A DNA stretch of 64,000 bases. Source: Succinispira mobilis DSM 6222. GTDB taxonomy: Bacteria > Bacillota > Negativicutes > Acidaminococcales > Succinispiraceae. Below are positions 42,580 to 52,084 of the stretch, piece after piece (the stretch's first letter is position 1; each line of letters starts with the position of its first letter). A model generated the notes under the pieces. The model searched no databases, had not been told where the DNA came from, and was given only the letters and a program-made list of their open reading frames with translations. The position numbers and the translations under genes were made by a program. Location: the NCBI RefSeq assembly GCF_000384135.1, contig NZ_KB913028.1, forward strand, positions 167,751-231,750. The letters run 5' to 3'.

Positions 42580-43476
42580 TTAATATTCTACATTATTATA
42601 TACGTCATATTCTTTAAGTTGTTTTAATTCTTGCGCCGCCAACTTAATATCTGCTAATAAGCGCTGTTTATCTGCCGGTAAGTTGCCCGCTAATTGCACA
42701 TAATTAGAAATATGATTGCTACGAAAAATGCAGTGACTACCACTAGGTAAATCAATTCCCTGCACTAACTCATCTAACTCTAACATAATCTGATACGGAT
42801 TTAGTGGGGTAAATCGTCCCGCTTCAAATTCCTCTAGCAGTTCACTGCCCCGATAGAGCATCAAGGTTAAGGCACTGAGCATATTAGGCTGAATTAAATT
42901 AATGGCCTGCGCCGTAGCTTGAGCATGTTCTCTAGAGCCAGGGACTCCGCCTAAGCCAATGATTACCATTAAAGATAATTTCATGCCCGCTTGCACGATT
43001 TTTTGTCCCGCGGCAATTGATTCTGCGGCATTAACCCCTTTATTTACCGCTGTCAAAACTTGATCCGAACCACTTTCCATGCCATAATACACTAATTTCA
43101 AGCCCGCATTTTTTAAGGCTTGTAATTCTTCTGGCGTTTTGCGCAAAATGGACTTTGGCGAAGCATAACAAGATACCCGTTGCAAGCGTGGAAAGGTCGC
43201 TTTAAGCTCGGCTAAAATACTTAAAAGCCGTGGTGTTGCTAAAATAAGCGCATCGCCATCAGCTAAAAAAATCCGCCGAATAAATTCTTTATAAGCACTA
43301 GCTAGCTGGATTTGCCGACTTACTTCTGCTTCTGTACGCACTTGAAATTGTACATCGCGATACATATTACAATAAGTACATTTATTATGTGAACAACCGA
43401 GCGTAACTCGCAAAATAAAACTTTGAGCCTCACTGGGTGGTCGAAATACATTGCCTGGGGCATTATCAAAATACAT
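42580..43476 (-). CDS. Radical SAM protein
   Basis: The 298-residue product has the cluster motif CSHNKCTYCNMY (CxxxxCxxC spacing as written, about residue 30) close to the N-terminus. The Elp3/MiaB-like barrel follows with LADGDALILATPRLLSIL, VYYGMESGSDQVLTAVNKG and MVIIGLGGVPGSREHA. Such proteins are annotated only as radical SAM or coproporphyrinogen-oxidase-like. The specific reaction is unknown. It follows the DUF1624 gene by five bases on the minus strand. Confidence 0.87.
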   Translation of the reverse strand: MYFDNAPGNVFRPPSEAQSFILRVTLGCSHNKCTYCNMYRDVQFQVRTEAEVSRQIQLASAYKEFIRRIFLADGDALILATPRLLSILAELKATFPRLQRVSCYASPKSILRKTPEELQALKNAGLKLVYYGMESGSDQVLTAVNKGVNAAESIAAGQKIVQAGMKLSLMVIIGLGGVPGSREHAQATAQAINLIQPNMLSALTLMLYRGSELLEEFEAGRFTPLNPYQIMLELDELVQGIDLPSGSHCIFRSNHISNYVQLAGNLPADKQRLLADIKLAAQELKQLKEYDVYNNVEY

Positions 43477-43481
43477 AAAAT

Positions 43482-44174
43482 TTATCCTCCTAAATTGGGT
43501 TTCCCGAGTACGCTACTTAATAAACCCATTAATACTATTTGATGGACTAAGTATATGATCAAACTTTGACGGCTAGTCTGAGTTACCACCGCTGGTACTT
43601 TATCGAAATATCGCACCTTAAGTTGCGGATAACTTTTACCTAGCGCACAGCCCAGTAAAAATAGGCTTAGCCACGGCCAAAGTGGGTAATGGTCTACAGC
43701 TTGATAACTAGCACTAGTCAAATCTAGCCATAACCAAGTATTATCGGCTAACAATAACTGCTGCGGTTGTACCAGCCAATAGGCCAAATAACTTAGCGCC
43801 GCTAAACTCAATAATTGTCGAGCGTTAAAACGCTGTAGGCCTATATAATATACTAAGTTAGCGCTAACAAGCAAGTGTAAAATCCCAAAGCGTACATAAT
43901 TAGTTGGTAAAATAATATAGGTTGCCAGTGAAATCAACGCACTAGCACCAAGTAGCTTTAAGATCCGCCACCAGCTAAAATTCACTAAAGTCGCCGTCCA
44001 ACCACTAGCAATTAAAAATAAACTAACACAAGCACGCCGCCAAAAATCCCAAAAGCCCTGCTGGTATTCTAAGTTATAATCATAAAAATAGGCTAAGTCA
44101 AAAACCAAGTGAAAAACCACCATTAAACCAATCGCCAAACAACGTAATACATCTATCAAGTTATTGCGTGCCAT
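43482..44174 (-). CDS. DUF1624 membrane protein (heparan-alpha-glucosaminide N-acetyltransferase-like)
   Basis: The 230-residue product has seven to eight helices and begins with RNNLIDVLRCLAIGLMVVFH, the acyltransferase-like N-terminus containing an Arg and His. SLFLIASGWTATL and LWPWLSLFLLGCALGKSY match the DUF1624/YeiB-type families. It is probably a membrane acyl transfer enzyme on a surface or lipid substrate, but no substrate can be named. Confidence 0.75.
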   Translation of the reverse strand: MARNNLIDVLRCLAIGLMVVFHLVFDLAYFYDYNLEYQQGFWDFWRRACVSLFLIASGWTATLVNFSWWRILKLLGASALISLATYIILPTNYVRFGILHLLVSANLVYYIGLQRFNARQLLSLAALSYLAYWLVQPQQLLLADNTWLWLDLTSASYQAVDHYPLWPWLSLFLLGCALGKSYPQLKVRYFDKVPAVVTQTSRQSLIIYLVHQIVLMGLLSSVLGKPNLGG

Positions 44175-44503
44175 TTGCTCACCACCTAAATTCCTTGAAC
44201 TTATCTTAAGCTTTTCGCTGTTATTTGTCTAGATAGTAAGGTGAAAAGTAAAGTATAAAAAGATCTTTTAAGCCCATAATTTTAAAGGGAAATAATATTT
44301 AACTCAATATTTCTGAAATGTAAATCTAAATTATAGCTTTCAAAGTTATAAAAAACATCTCAAAATTACTTATTTAATTTACCAAATAATCTTACACATA
44401 CCGCATTTTATATGCTAGTATATTAATAATAAAGTAATATAGGGGTGGTAATGATAGTATACTCTCAACTATAAAAAATCTACTAACAAAGAATATTTAT
44501 AAT
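44175..44503. other. A/T-rich non-coding gap before the acquired-looking genes
   Basis: No gene, terminator or repeat is clear in this stretch, which is markedly A/T-rich from about 44270 onward and marks the left edge of the compositional island. Confidence 0.45.
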
Positions 44504-45022
44504 ATGGATAATTGGAAACCTGATGGAACAGAGCTAATACAAATCATTGAAAAAGTCTGTAAAGGTGATGAAGAAGCTATCCGTTTTCTAAATAATATAT
44601 TCGTCGAACTGCTTTTCCAACGAGGATACAGCATAAACAATCATTATCATGTCTCTTTTATGCAAAGTGCTTTTCTGGGACTAATATCCACGGCTCCAAG
44701 TTCAACAAATGCATTCTTATTGTCCTGCCTTGACATTACTATAGGAATGAGCCTTTGCGATACTGCTACACCTGACTTTAAAACAATTATTCTACCTGCT
44801 TTTCTAAATACCATAAAAGATTTTTATCTTAGCCAGAAAAATGCCACCTTAAAAAATTCCGAAGAAAATTCCGAGTTTTGGAGCAACATTTCTGAGATGT
44901 GGGTCAACATTATTGAGAGTAGAGCATATTTAGATCCAATTTATGGCGGGGATAATGCTTTAGAAATTGCCCTAAAGATTGAAGCTCATTTAATTATGCT
45001 AAATCTTTTAAACAAAAAATAG
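44504..45022 (+). CDS. Hypothetical protein, A/T-rich gene
   Basis: The 172-residue product is not recognised. It is acidic and mostly helical, with a central moderately hydrophobic stretch (SFMQSAFLGLISTAPSSTNA) and no signal peptide or known motif. No clear ribosome site precedes the ATG. The gene is the first of three on the plus strand whose A/T-rich codon use differs from the neighbours. An immunity or accessory role in an acquired locus is possible but unsupported. Confidence 0.5.
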   Translation: MDNWKPDGTELIQIIEKVCKGDEEAIRFLNNIFVELLFQRGYSINNHYHVSFMQSAFLGLISTAPSSTNAFLLSCLDITIGMSLCDTATPDFKTIILPAFLNTIKDFYLSQKNATLKNSEENSEFWSNISEMWVNIIESRAYLDPIYGGDNALEIALKIEAHLIMLNLLNKK

Positions 45023-45103
45023 AAGCCAGAGTTAAAGACAATAAAAAACTTAATATAATCATCTGAAAATAATATTACTATAATAAAATAAGGTCGTGAA
45101 AAT

Positions 45104-46099
45104 ATGAAAGAAATAAATTTTTCACTTATAAATAACCCCTTGAAAAACATTATATTATTTCTTAACGCATTAGTTGTTATTATCGTTCTTACAAACACTC
45201 GTGGAAACATAACCACTATACACGCACTAATTGTAGCTTTGTCTATTGCTAATTCTTTTTTTGTAATGAAGCCTATTTCAGAGAAAGAAACCTGGTTTTC
45301 CTATACCTTCAATACTACATTTATACTTTTTTTAACAGATATAAATCGCTGGCTCAAATTGTCCTATGATTTAATCTTATTAATCACAATTTTATTTTTT
45401 CTGGTTTCCATAATTAATATTCTATATATTTATTTTAGAAGTAAAAACACACTAATTATTATTGGTAAAAAAAGACCCAAACATAGATTTCTTTTTATTG
45501 CTATAGTTATATTTTTTATTGCTATTATTTGTTCATGGTTCATTGATTTGCAAGAATCTAATTTTAAAAATAAAATTAGCCCTGAAGTAGAAACTATCTT
45601 TTCTGAAGTAACACAAGAAAGAAACAAAAAAGTTGCAGCTATTAAAGAAAAACAAAAAAAACTTACTCAAGAAAAACTAAATAGAACTTCTTTCTATGGT
45701 CATTTGGGTGCAAAAGGTCTCTTTGACGATAAACTTAATGATGACCCTGAAGGTCTTGGTACATATTCTAACCAAGGCAAATCCCTAGAGGAAAAAGTAC
45801 CCTATAGTGTATCTACTCAACGATTAATTAGATCTATCGAAACGCTTACTGGCGAAAAATTCAGAGTAAAAAATTCAGCACTATCATCTGACTACAGCGC
45901 AAACTACAAAACATATGACTCTTTGAATCCAGAATATATCAAATACTCAATTAGAGAAGGTATTTTAAAAGGTTATCGTGAAATGATGATGTGGAAAACT
46001 TCAGCTATAAATTACCTTTTTTTAGCATCTCTTTTTGCTGGCAGCTTATTCTTATTTGAAAATTTTATTAGTATTATTCCAAACAAAATAAATCCATGA
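45104..46099 (+). CDS. Hypothetical multi-span membrane protein
   Basis: The 331-residue product has about five helices in the first 160 residues (for example IILFLNALVVIIVL, LILLITILFFLVSIINILYI and FLFIAIVIFFIAIICSWFI). A soluble, Lys/Glu-rich possible coiled coil follows (about 165-190), then a polar domain and a final C-terminal helix (YLFLASLFAGSLFLF). I recognise no family. It belongs to the A/T-rich block. Only a weak ribosome site (GGTCGTGAAAAT) is seen. Confidence 0.55.
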   Translation: MKEINFSLINNPLKNIILFLNALVVIIVLTNTRGNITTIHALIVALSIANSFFVMKPISEKETWFSYTFNTTFILFLTDINRWLKLSYDLILLITILFFLVSIINILYIYFRSKNTLIIIGKKRPKHRFLFIAIVIFFIAIICSWFIDLQESNFKNKISPEVETIFSEVTQERNKKVAAIKEKQKKLTQEKLNRTSFYGHLGAKGLFDDKLNDDPEGLGTYSNQGKSLEEKVPYSVSTQRLIRSIETLTGEKFRVKNSALSSDYSANYKTYDSLNPEYIKYSIREGILKGYREMMMWKTSAINYLFLASLFAGSLFLFENFISIIPNKINP

Positions 46100-46402
46100 G
46101 AAAATTTCGAGCATTATACGGTACAAACTAATTCAAATTACGACTTATTTACTATATCATAGCACTTGGGGTACTGGAATTTAGTCGTAGATTTTTGCGA
46201 GCCTACTGTTATTAGCATTAATACAGAATACCCCCCCTTAAAATTTGGCAAGAAAACAATTTAATATAACTCTAGAGTATTTAAAAAAATTATTCTACTA
46301 TATTTGGGGTCAATAAAATTTTACTCGCATTAAAATCATAAACAAAGTTATTCAGATTACAAAACAGTTTTAAAATAATAAAATGCTAAAAGAGGGATTA
46401 TC
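46100..46402. other. A/T-rich gap inside the acquired-looking block
   Basis: No gene is seen. A run of eight C (about 46230) is unusual for the surrounding composition. No repeats or attachment sites are evident. Confidence 0.4.
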
Positions 46403-47098
46403 TTGAAAAAACTTTTTATTTTATTTTTCATTGTGCTTCATTTAATCTTGTCACCATCAATAACTACTGCGAACGATTTTTCTTTTAAGGCAACTCAAAG
46501 TTACGAACTTAAAGATTTAATCTTATATTTCACAAAAGATACTAAGAATATCTCTTGGATAGTTGCATCAAAAACAGACAATAATATCTTATGGAAAAAA
46601 GTCGAGTCTAATAAAAATTCAGATTTGTATCAAATGAGATTAGATGGTGCCGCTGGAGTCTTAATCAACGGATTAGGTAGAACCAAACTTTTTCAAAACA
46701 TTACTCCTGATGGTGAACTAGTTAAAACAACTAGTAATTATGGAATTAACGCAGATTTAACAATTTTCGCTTGTCCATATTGGAATCCTAGAATGCTTTC
46801 TATTAATTTAGTCAGTAATTTGCCAAATCTTTCCAAAATGTTCAATAACAAAGATTTAAAGAATATGTTTTGGGGATACTTAGAAACTCAAGGTTTTACA
46901 ATTATAAAACTTTGGGAAAAAGGTGATATCTCTTTTGGTGAAACTGCTGCCATTGTAAAACATCCTAAAACTAACGATGTATATATGATTTGCAGAACAA
47001 ATAGTGGTGCGAGCGGCCTAATAAGTAATGCTAATATTCGTATCTTTAAAACTCTTGATGATACAAAAGCCGATACAATTTTTTACATGAAAAAATAG
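46403..47098 (+). CDS. Hypothetical secreted protein
   Basis: The 231-residue product has a signal peptide (LFILFFIVLHLILSPSITTAN) and a polar mature part with no recognised motif. The start is TTG at 46403 with GAGGGA upstream; an ATG at 46383 stops after seven codons. It is the last gene of the A/T-rich block and ends before a bidirectional terminator. Confidence 0.55.
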   Translation: MKKLFILFFIVLHLILSPSITTANDFSFKATQSYELKDLILYFTKDTKNISWIVASKTDNNILWKKVESNKNSDLYQMRLDGAAGVLINGLGRTKLFQNITPDGELVKTTSNYGINADLTIFACPYWNPRMLSINLVSNLPNLSKMFNNKDLKNMFWGYLETQGFTIIKLWEKGDISFGETAAIVKHPKTNDVYMICRTNSGASGLISNANIRIFKTLDDTKADTIFYMKK

Positions 47099-47167
47099 TT
47101 TTAATTTGCTAAATAAACTTTTTCAACCTCTAAACTTAAAGAGTAGCGTAATTCTTTAATCTAATAC

Positions 47168-47219
47168 AAAAAGATGAAAGAAACTGGTGCACATGCTTCA
47201 GTTTCCTTCATCTTTTTGT
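47168..47219. terminator. Bidirectional terminator
   Basis: AAAAAGATGAA and GAAACTG on the left arm pair with CAGTTTC and TTCATCTTTTT on the right with one mismatch each. It lies between the convergent hypothetical secreted protein and DUF4143 ATPase genes. Confidence 0.88.
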
Positions 47220-48449
47220 TTATATGCCCCAAATAGGCACTATTAAATTCTGGCTGTCAAAAGCCGCTAATCTATCAGTCGTACACAGCACTGCTCCCGT
47301 GCCTCGCTCTAAAGTCGCCTTTTCAATCACCTGAAACACTCGCGTTAATTGCTTTTGTGGGGTGGTAGTTTTTTTAATTTCCATCGGATAAAGTTTGCCG
47401 CTATCTTCTAGCAAAATATCTATTTCTTTGGTATCCTTGTCGCGATAATAATAGATAAATGGCGTCCAACCAGAATTTTGATAGCTCTTGACAATCTCTG
47501 CTACCACAAAATTTTCCAAAATCGCCCCACTCATAGCGCCATTCATCAAAGTCTCGCTATTACTCCACTTTGTCAAGTAGGCTACTAAACCGCAATCATA
47601 GAAATAAAGCTTGGGCTTCGTGACCATACGTTTCAGCATATTATTAGAGTAGGGATGTAAGTAAAATATTATCCCGAGTCGCTCTAATATTCCTAACCAT
47701 TTTTGAGCGGTAACTTGGTCAATATTGGCCGCATCAGCAATCGTTTTATAGTTGAGCATCTGCCCACATAAAGCCGCAGCTGCCGTTATAAAGTCCATAA
47801 ATTTAAGCGAATCTATTGCCCCCGAAAGCTCTTTCACATCACGGTCTATATAGGTGCTAATATAACTAGAATACACCGCACGATAGTCGCTGTATTGTCC
47901 GCTGATTAGCGCAGGCATACCACCTTTGAAAATTCGCTCATAAAGGGCTGGGGTATCGAGTGGCGTGCGCCCTTTTATTCGTTGAGTCAATTGTTCTAAC
48001 TCCAAAATAAATGGCGTACTTGCCGTATTACAAATCTCAGCCTGTGACATCGGTGCCATGTGTAGTAGACAAACGCGCCCGGCCATGGACTCTTGTATTC
48101 CGTCCATTAATTTAAACACCTGTGAACCAGTTAACCAAAAATCGCCCGCTCGCCTATTTTGATCAATATGTATTTTAATATAAGTAAATAGTTCGGGGGC
48201 ATACTGCACCTCATCGATAAATACTGGTGGTTTATGAATTTGCAGAAACATTTTCGGATCATTTTTAGCCATTTGGCGCTCTGTCAAATCATCCAAAGTT
48301 ACGTATTCTCGCCCTATATTCTCCACCGCAGCTAGTTTTTGAAGCATAGTTGTTTTGCCAACCTGTCTAGGGCCTGTAAGCAGTAAGGCAGGGAACTCTT
48401 TGCTCAGACGACTAAAAGTATCCTCCATTGCGCGATGTATATAATTCAT
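47220..48449 (-). CDS. AAA+ ATPase with C-terminal DUF4143
   Basis: I start at the ATG at 48449, with AGGTGA upstream. The product has a P-loop (LLLTGPRQVGKTTMLQKL, about 25-42), Walker B (PPVFIDEVQYAPEL), a sensor region (FWLTGSQVFKLM), and the C-terminal nuclease-like DUF4143 segment with VAYLTKWSNSETL, LENFVVAEIVKSY and KEIDILLEDSGKLYPMEIKK. The family is common as single, mobile genes of unknown role. Its promoter overlaps a long inverted repeat, suggesting self-regulation. Confidence 0.88.
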   Translation of the reverse strand: MNYIHRAMEDTFSRLSKEFPALLLTGPRQVGKTTMLQKLAAVENIGREYVTLDDLTERQMAKNDPKMFLQIHKPPVFIDEVQYAPELFTYIKIHIDQNRRAGDFWLTGSQVFKLMDGIQESMAGRVCLLHMAPMSQAEICNTASTPFILELEQLTQRIKGRTPLDTPALYERIFKGGMPALISGQYSDYRAVYSSYISTYIDRDVKELSGAIDSLKFMDFITAAAALCGQMLNYKTIADAANIDQVTAQKWLGILERLGIIFYLHPYSNNMLKRMVTKPKLYFYDCGLVAYLTKWSNSETLMNGAMSGAILENFVVAEIVKSYQNSGWTPFIYYYRDKDTKEIDILLEDSGKLYPMEIKKTTTPQKQLTRVFQVIEKATLERGTGAVLCTTDRLAAFDSQNLIVPIWGI

Positions 48450-48484
48450 AAAAATCACCTCTTCGTCTAAAAATATCTTTTATT

Positions 48485-48535
48485 ACATTATAGCCGAAAT
48501 TTCTTTTATCAACAAGAAATTTCCGGCTGTAATGT
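48485..48535 (-). promoter_or_regulatory. Promoter of the DUF4143 gene inside a long inverted repeat
   Basis: A 21-base left arm (48485-48505) pairs with the right arm 48514-48535 with one bulge and one G-T pair. On the minus strand the -35-like TTGTTG (48515-48510) and TATAAT (48492-48487) with a 17-base spacer fall within it. A further half-site TAGCCGAAAAT lies at 48551-48561. The arrangement suits binding of a dimer, possibly the gene's own product. Confidence 0.6.
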
Positions 48536-48539
48536 GCCT

Positions 48540-48771
48540 TTATAATATTTTAGCCGAAAATTAATGTTTTTAGGCCAACCTAAAGCCTATAAGGCTATCT
48601 TAAGTAAGTAGAAACTTTTTGCTGTTATTGACCTTTTAGACGATTGTTCCTGCTCTTTACCCTAACAACTAAACTAACTCTGCGCATTGCCGACATTATG
48701 TTGCCCCCACCGTAATTAAACATCACCAAGTAAACCTCGTGTCATAACCTAAATATCATGGTCACAACCTG
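48540..48771. other. Non-coding gap between kdgK terminator and DUF4143 gene
   Basis: No gene is visible. Apart from the extra half-site at 48551-48561 I see no clear signals. Confidence 0.4.
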
Positions 48772-48822
48772 AGAAAAATCCACTCCTACCTAGCAGCTAA
48801 GCTAGTCAGAGTGGATTTTTCT
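48772..48822 (-). terminator. Terminator of the uronate catabolic operon
   Basis: AGAAAAATCCACTC (48772-48785) pairs with GAGTGGATTTTTCT (48809-48822) and encloses CTAGC/GCTAG. It lies just downstream of kdgK on the minus strand. Confidence 0.88.
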
Positions 48823-48847
48823 TTTATATGTTTTTAAGGGGAATCAA

Positions 48848-49867
48848 TTAGCGTTGTACCCGTCCTGAACCGTCGCCACCCATTAAGGTTTTAACTTCAG
48901 CTACAGTTACATGGTTAGCATCACCTTCAATGGTATGTTTTAAGCAAGAGCTAGCTACTGCAAATTCTAATGCTTCTTGTTCGGGCATACCTGTAATCAA
49001 ACCATAAATTAAACCTGCGGCAAAAGAATCGCCACCACCTACCCGATCCACAATATGAATCAAATAGTTTTTTGAGAATAAGGCTTGACCCTTGCTATAG
49101 AGCATTGCCGCCCAGTTATTATCATTAGCAGAAATACTGCCCCGCAAAGTTATCGCTACTTTTTTAAAGCCAAACATTTCAGTAAGTTGCTCAGCTACAT
49201 CAATATAACCTTCATGATTTAGTTTGCCAGAAGTTACGTCCGTTGCTTTTGCTTTAATGCCAAAAACTTTTTCCGCATCTTCTTCATTACCAATACATAC
49301 ATCTACATATTCAACCAATTCGCTCATTACTTCTTTAGCTTTTTGTACTGACCAAAGATTTTTGCGGTAATTCAAATCGCAGCTAACTGTCAACCCTAAA
49401 GCTTTAGCGGCGCGTACTGATTGTAAGGCTAATTGTGAAGCTTGGTCACTAATTGCAGGTGTAATACCGGTAATATGGAACCAAGTTGCCCCAGCAAAAA
49501 TTTCTGGCCAATTAAAATCTGTTTCCACAGCTGTAGAAATCGAAGAATGCGCCCGATCATAAATAACTTTCGAAGGTCGTTGTGAAGCGCCTTTTTCGGC
49601 ATAATAAATTCCTAAACGTTCGCCACCTAAAGCCACATGGCTAGTATCTACCCCATAACGACGCAAAGAGTTAATCGCCGCTTGTCCAATCGCATTATCT
49701 GGTACTTTACTAACAAAAGCCGCTGGTACCCCAAAGTTAGCCAAGCTAAGCGCTACATTGGCTTCACCGCCACCATATACTGCCGTAAATTTATCAGCTT
49801 GCACAAAGCGTCCATAACCTTCTGGAGCTAAGCGCAACATTATTTCACCAAAAGTTATTACTTTCAT
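48848..49867 (-). CDS. kdgK: 2-keto-3-deoxygluconate kinase
   Basis: The PfkB-type kinase phosphorylates KDG to KDPG. I chose the ATG at 49867 (MKVITFGEIMLRLAPEGYGR) behind GGAGG. Signatures include FVQADKFTAVYGGGEANVA, the DYRK-like DLNYRKNLW (KDG-kinase substrate loop), and the catalytic DRVGGGDSFAAGLIYGL. The 339-residue length is typical. The gene follows eda by one base, so the two are tightly coupled. Confidence 0.94.
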   Translation of the reverse strand: MKVITFGEIMLRLAPEGYGRFVQADKFTAVYGGGEANVALSLANFGVPAAFVSKVPDNAIGQAAINSLRRYGVDTSHVALGGERLGIYYAEKGASQRPSKVIYDRAHSSISTAVETDFNWPEIFAGATWFHITGITPAISDQASQLALQSVRAAKALGLTVSCDLNYRKNLWSVQKAKEVMSELVEYVDVCIGNEEDAEKVFGIKAKATDVTSGKLNHEGYIDVAEQLTEMFGFKKVAITLRGSISANDNNWAAMLYSKGQALFSKNYLIHIVDRVGGGDSFAAGLIYGLITGMPEQEALEFAVASSCLKHTIEGDANHVTVAEVKTLMGGDGSGRVQR

Positions 49868-49868
49868 C

Positions 49869-50516
49869 TTACTTTCCTCCTCGAGCTGCTTTAACAGCTT
49901 GCACAAATTCTGCGGCTACTTTCGTAACACTGTCATAATCCCCAGTTTTAGCCCCTTTAGTTAAGTTGCCACCCACACCGACAGCTACACAGCCATTTTT
50001 TATCCATTCGGCTACATTGTCTAAGGCTACGCCACCTGTAGGCATCAATGGTGCCTGTGGTAGTGGTCCTTTTACGGCCTTAATAAAGTTTGGTCCGACA
50101 ATTTCCCCCGGGAAAACTTTTACAATATCCGCACCGGCCCGCATTGCTTGTACCACTTCTTTAATGGTCATCGCTCCTGGCAAGCAAGGAATTTGATAGG
50201 TATTACATAATCGAATTGTTTCTTCATCAATACAAGGACTAACTACATACTGTGCGCCCGCTAAAATCGCAATCCGAGCTGTCGCAGCATCTAAAACCGT
50301 GCCCGCACCTATGGCCATTTCGCCGTTTTTATAGCGCTCTGCTAAACTTTTGATGACTTCCGCCGCTCCTGGTACCGTAAAAGTTATTTCAATCGCTTTA
50401 ATTCCACCAGCTAAGCAGGCATCGGCAATTTTTATCGCTTGTGCAGCACTTTCAGCTCGCACTACTGCAACTACACCACATTCTGTAATTTGTTGTAGAG
50501 TTTGTATTTTCTTCAT
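49869..50516 (-). CDS. eda: KDPG/KHG aldolase
   Basis: The aldolase splits KDPG into pyruvate and glyceraldehyde-3-phosphate. The 215-residue TIM barrel has the family motifs VVAVVRAESAAQA, IKAIEITFTVPGA, AGTVLDAATA, the Schiff-base Lys in ADIVKVFPGE, and PLMPTGGV. The last two steps of the uronate route, kdgK and eda, lie together at the 3' end of the operon. Confidence 0.96.
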   Translation of the reverse strand: MKKIQTLQQITECGVVAVVRAESAAQAIKIADACLAGGIKAIEITFTVPGAAEVIKSLAERYKNGEMAIGAGTVLDAATARIAILAGAQYVVSPCIDEETIRLCNTYQIPCLPGAMTIKEVVQAMRAGADIVKVFPGEIVGPNFIKAVKGPLPQAPLMPTGGVALDNVAEWIKNGCVAVGVGGNLTKGAKTGDYDSVTKVAAEFVQAVKAARGGK

Positions 50517-50546
50517 AAAACAACACTTCCCATTAATTTTTTTAAG

Positions 50547-52025
50547 TTAACGCCCTAATTTTTGAATATGTTCGCCAATATGTGCCACCACAAGTTCATA
50601 ATGCAATTGCTCGTTGGCTGCCCAGATTGCATAAAGTTTTTCCTGCAAAGTAGCATCTGATAAAATCAAGCCATAAGTAATATGCAACATTTGTCGGCCG
50701 TCATTAATATTTAGCAATGTTTCTAGTTCTGCATCTGCTAAATCAGCCGTTTGCGGCACTTTATTTAAGTCCGTACTTACATGATAGTAAGCTCGTGCTT
50801 CTTGAAAATGTGCCCGCGCAAAATCTACAACTTCACGGAATAATTTTTTATCTACACGACAAATTAAGCGTAAGCCTTCGAGCCAGTTGGTACCCGCAGT
50901 TTTTACATGTACCCGCCCTTGGGTATATTTAGCAATAATTGGATAAACACTAAGCTTATCGCTACCAGAATGAATACTTAAGCGGTAACCTAATTTATCA
51001 GCAATCGCCGCATGTACTTTAAACTCGGCTTCAAATTGAGCTAAGTCGCCGATATAGTCCACCCCTTTTTGGAATTCACCACAAAAGCGCGGGGCTACAC
51101 TGGTAAGTTTTACCTCTTGGCGTTCTAATTCATTAGCCACTAAGAAATGATCTTGTGGGCTAGTTACTGTAATTGTTTCATCAATCGATAATTCAAAATC
51201 AATTGGCCAAGGTGTTCTTTTTAAATAGGTGCGATAAATATAACTCGCAAACACAATGGCTTCTGCATAGGTAAGCACAATTCTTTGGAGTTGCTCTAAA
51301 GTATAGCTAATGGTAAACTCACCCACAGTAAATTCTTGCTCTAGATAGTATTTCTCAACTTTTTCCCGAAAATCTTCTGGTAAAGCTTGGTATTTGGCGA
51401 CAACCTGCTCAGCGGACAATTCGGCAATACTATTGTCAATTTTTTCCGAGCAATCCAAGGTAATCATGCTATAACCGAGCATCAAGACCCCTGCAATTTC
51501 TTCTTCTGTTTTTAAGTGATCGCCATCGGCGCCGTAACCATCCCGATAACCAGCTTGCAACACACCCCATGTCGCAGCATCTAATACCCCGCGAAAATTT
51601 CGTTTAGTTAATGTACACTCCCGTACGGATTGTTGCGCCAATACGGGTTTGATGTTTTTGCCAGCTACTGCTTGCAAATGTCCTGGAGTTATCAGTCCTA
51701 AGCGGTCACCTAGGCCTAAGCTTAAAGCTTGACGACCACAAGCGCTAGGTGCTGCCCAATCAATAGTCCGGCGCACGATTTCTGCATTCGCTCCACTTAA
51801 AGGTGCTACTTTACACTGGATTCCCGCTTGAGTTTGTTCGCGTTCTGCTTGCAAAGCATTAAATAGGGCTGATTTTTTTTCTGTCACACAAACCAATCTT
51901 TTATAGTCGGCTCTATTGGTGATAGCCAAAAAACAATCCTGCGCTTCCGTAAATGAAGCGGGATAAATTTCGCAGCCAGTAAATTTCTTCATAATTTCTA
52001 ATGCACGTTCTTTTTTTATTGCCAT
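50547..52025 (-). CDS. uxaE: Tagaturonate epimerase (UxaE family)
   Basis: UxaE interconverts tagaturonate and fructuronate. I chose the ATG at 52025 (MAIKKERAL) because it follows AGGAAATT; an earlier start at 52037 overlaps the site. The 492-residue product has the phrases GLGDRLGLITPGHLQA, REC-TLTKRNFRGVLDAATWGV, GYGADGDHLKTEEEI, SIHSGSDKLSVYPIIAKYT and HVKTAGTNWLEGLR with metal-ligand His/Glu candidates. Its presence would let the same pathway accept both galacturonate- and glucuronate-derived ketouronates without a separate uxuAB branch. Confidence 0.85.
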   Translation of the reverse strand: MAIKKERALEIMKKFTGCEIYPASFTEAQDCFLAITNRADYKRLVCVTEKKSALFNALQAEREQTQAGIQCKVAPLSGANAEIVRRTIDWAAPSACGRQALSLGLGDRLGLITPGHLQAVAGKNIKPVLAQQSVRECTLTKRNFRGVLDAATWGVLQAGYRDGYGADGDHLKTEEEIAGVLMLGYSMITLDCSEKIDNSIAELSAEQVVAKYQALPEDFREKVEKYYLEQEFTVGEFTISYTLEQLQRIVLTYAEAIVFASYIYRTYLKRTPWPIDFELSIDETITVTSPQDHFLVANELERQEVKLTSVAPRFCGEFQKGVDYIGDLAQFEAEFKVHAAIADKLGYRLSIHSGSDKLSVYPIIAKYTQGRVHVKTAGTNWLEGLRLICRVDKKLFREVVDFARAHFQEARAYYHVSTDLNKVPQTADLADAELETLLNINDGRQMLHITYGLILSDATLQEKLYAIWAANEQLHYELVVAHIGEHIQKLGR

Positions 52026-52084
52026 AATTTCCTCCATAAGATCACAATTTTTGTTAGAATACTTTCTTGCTACTTACAGTTTGC

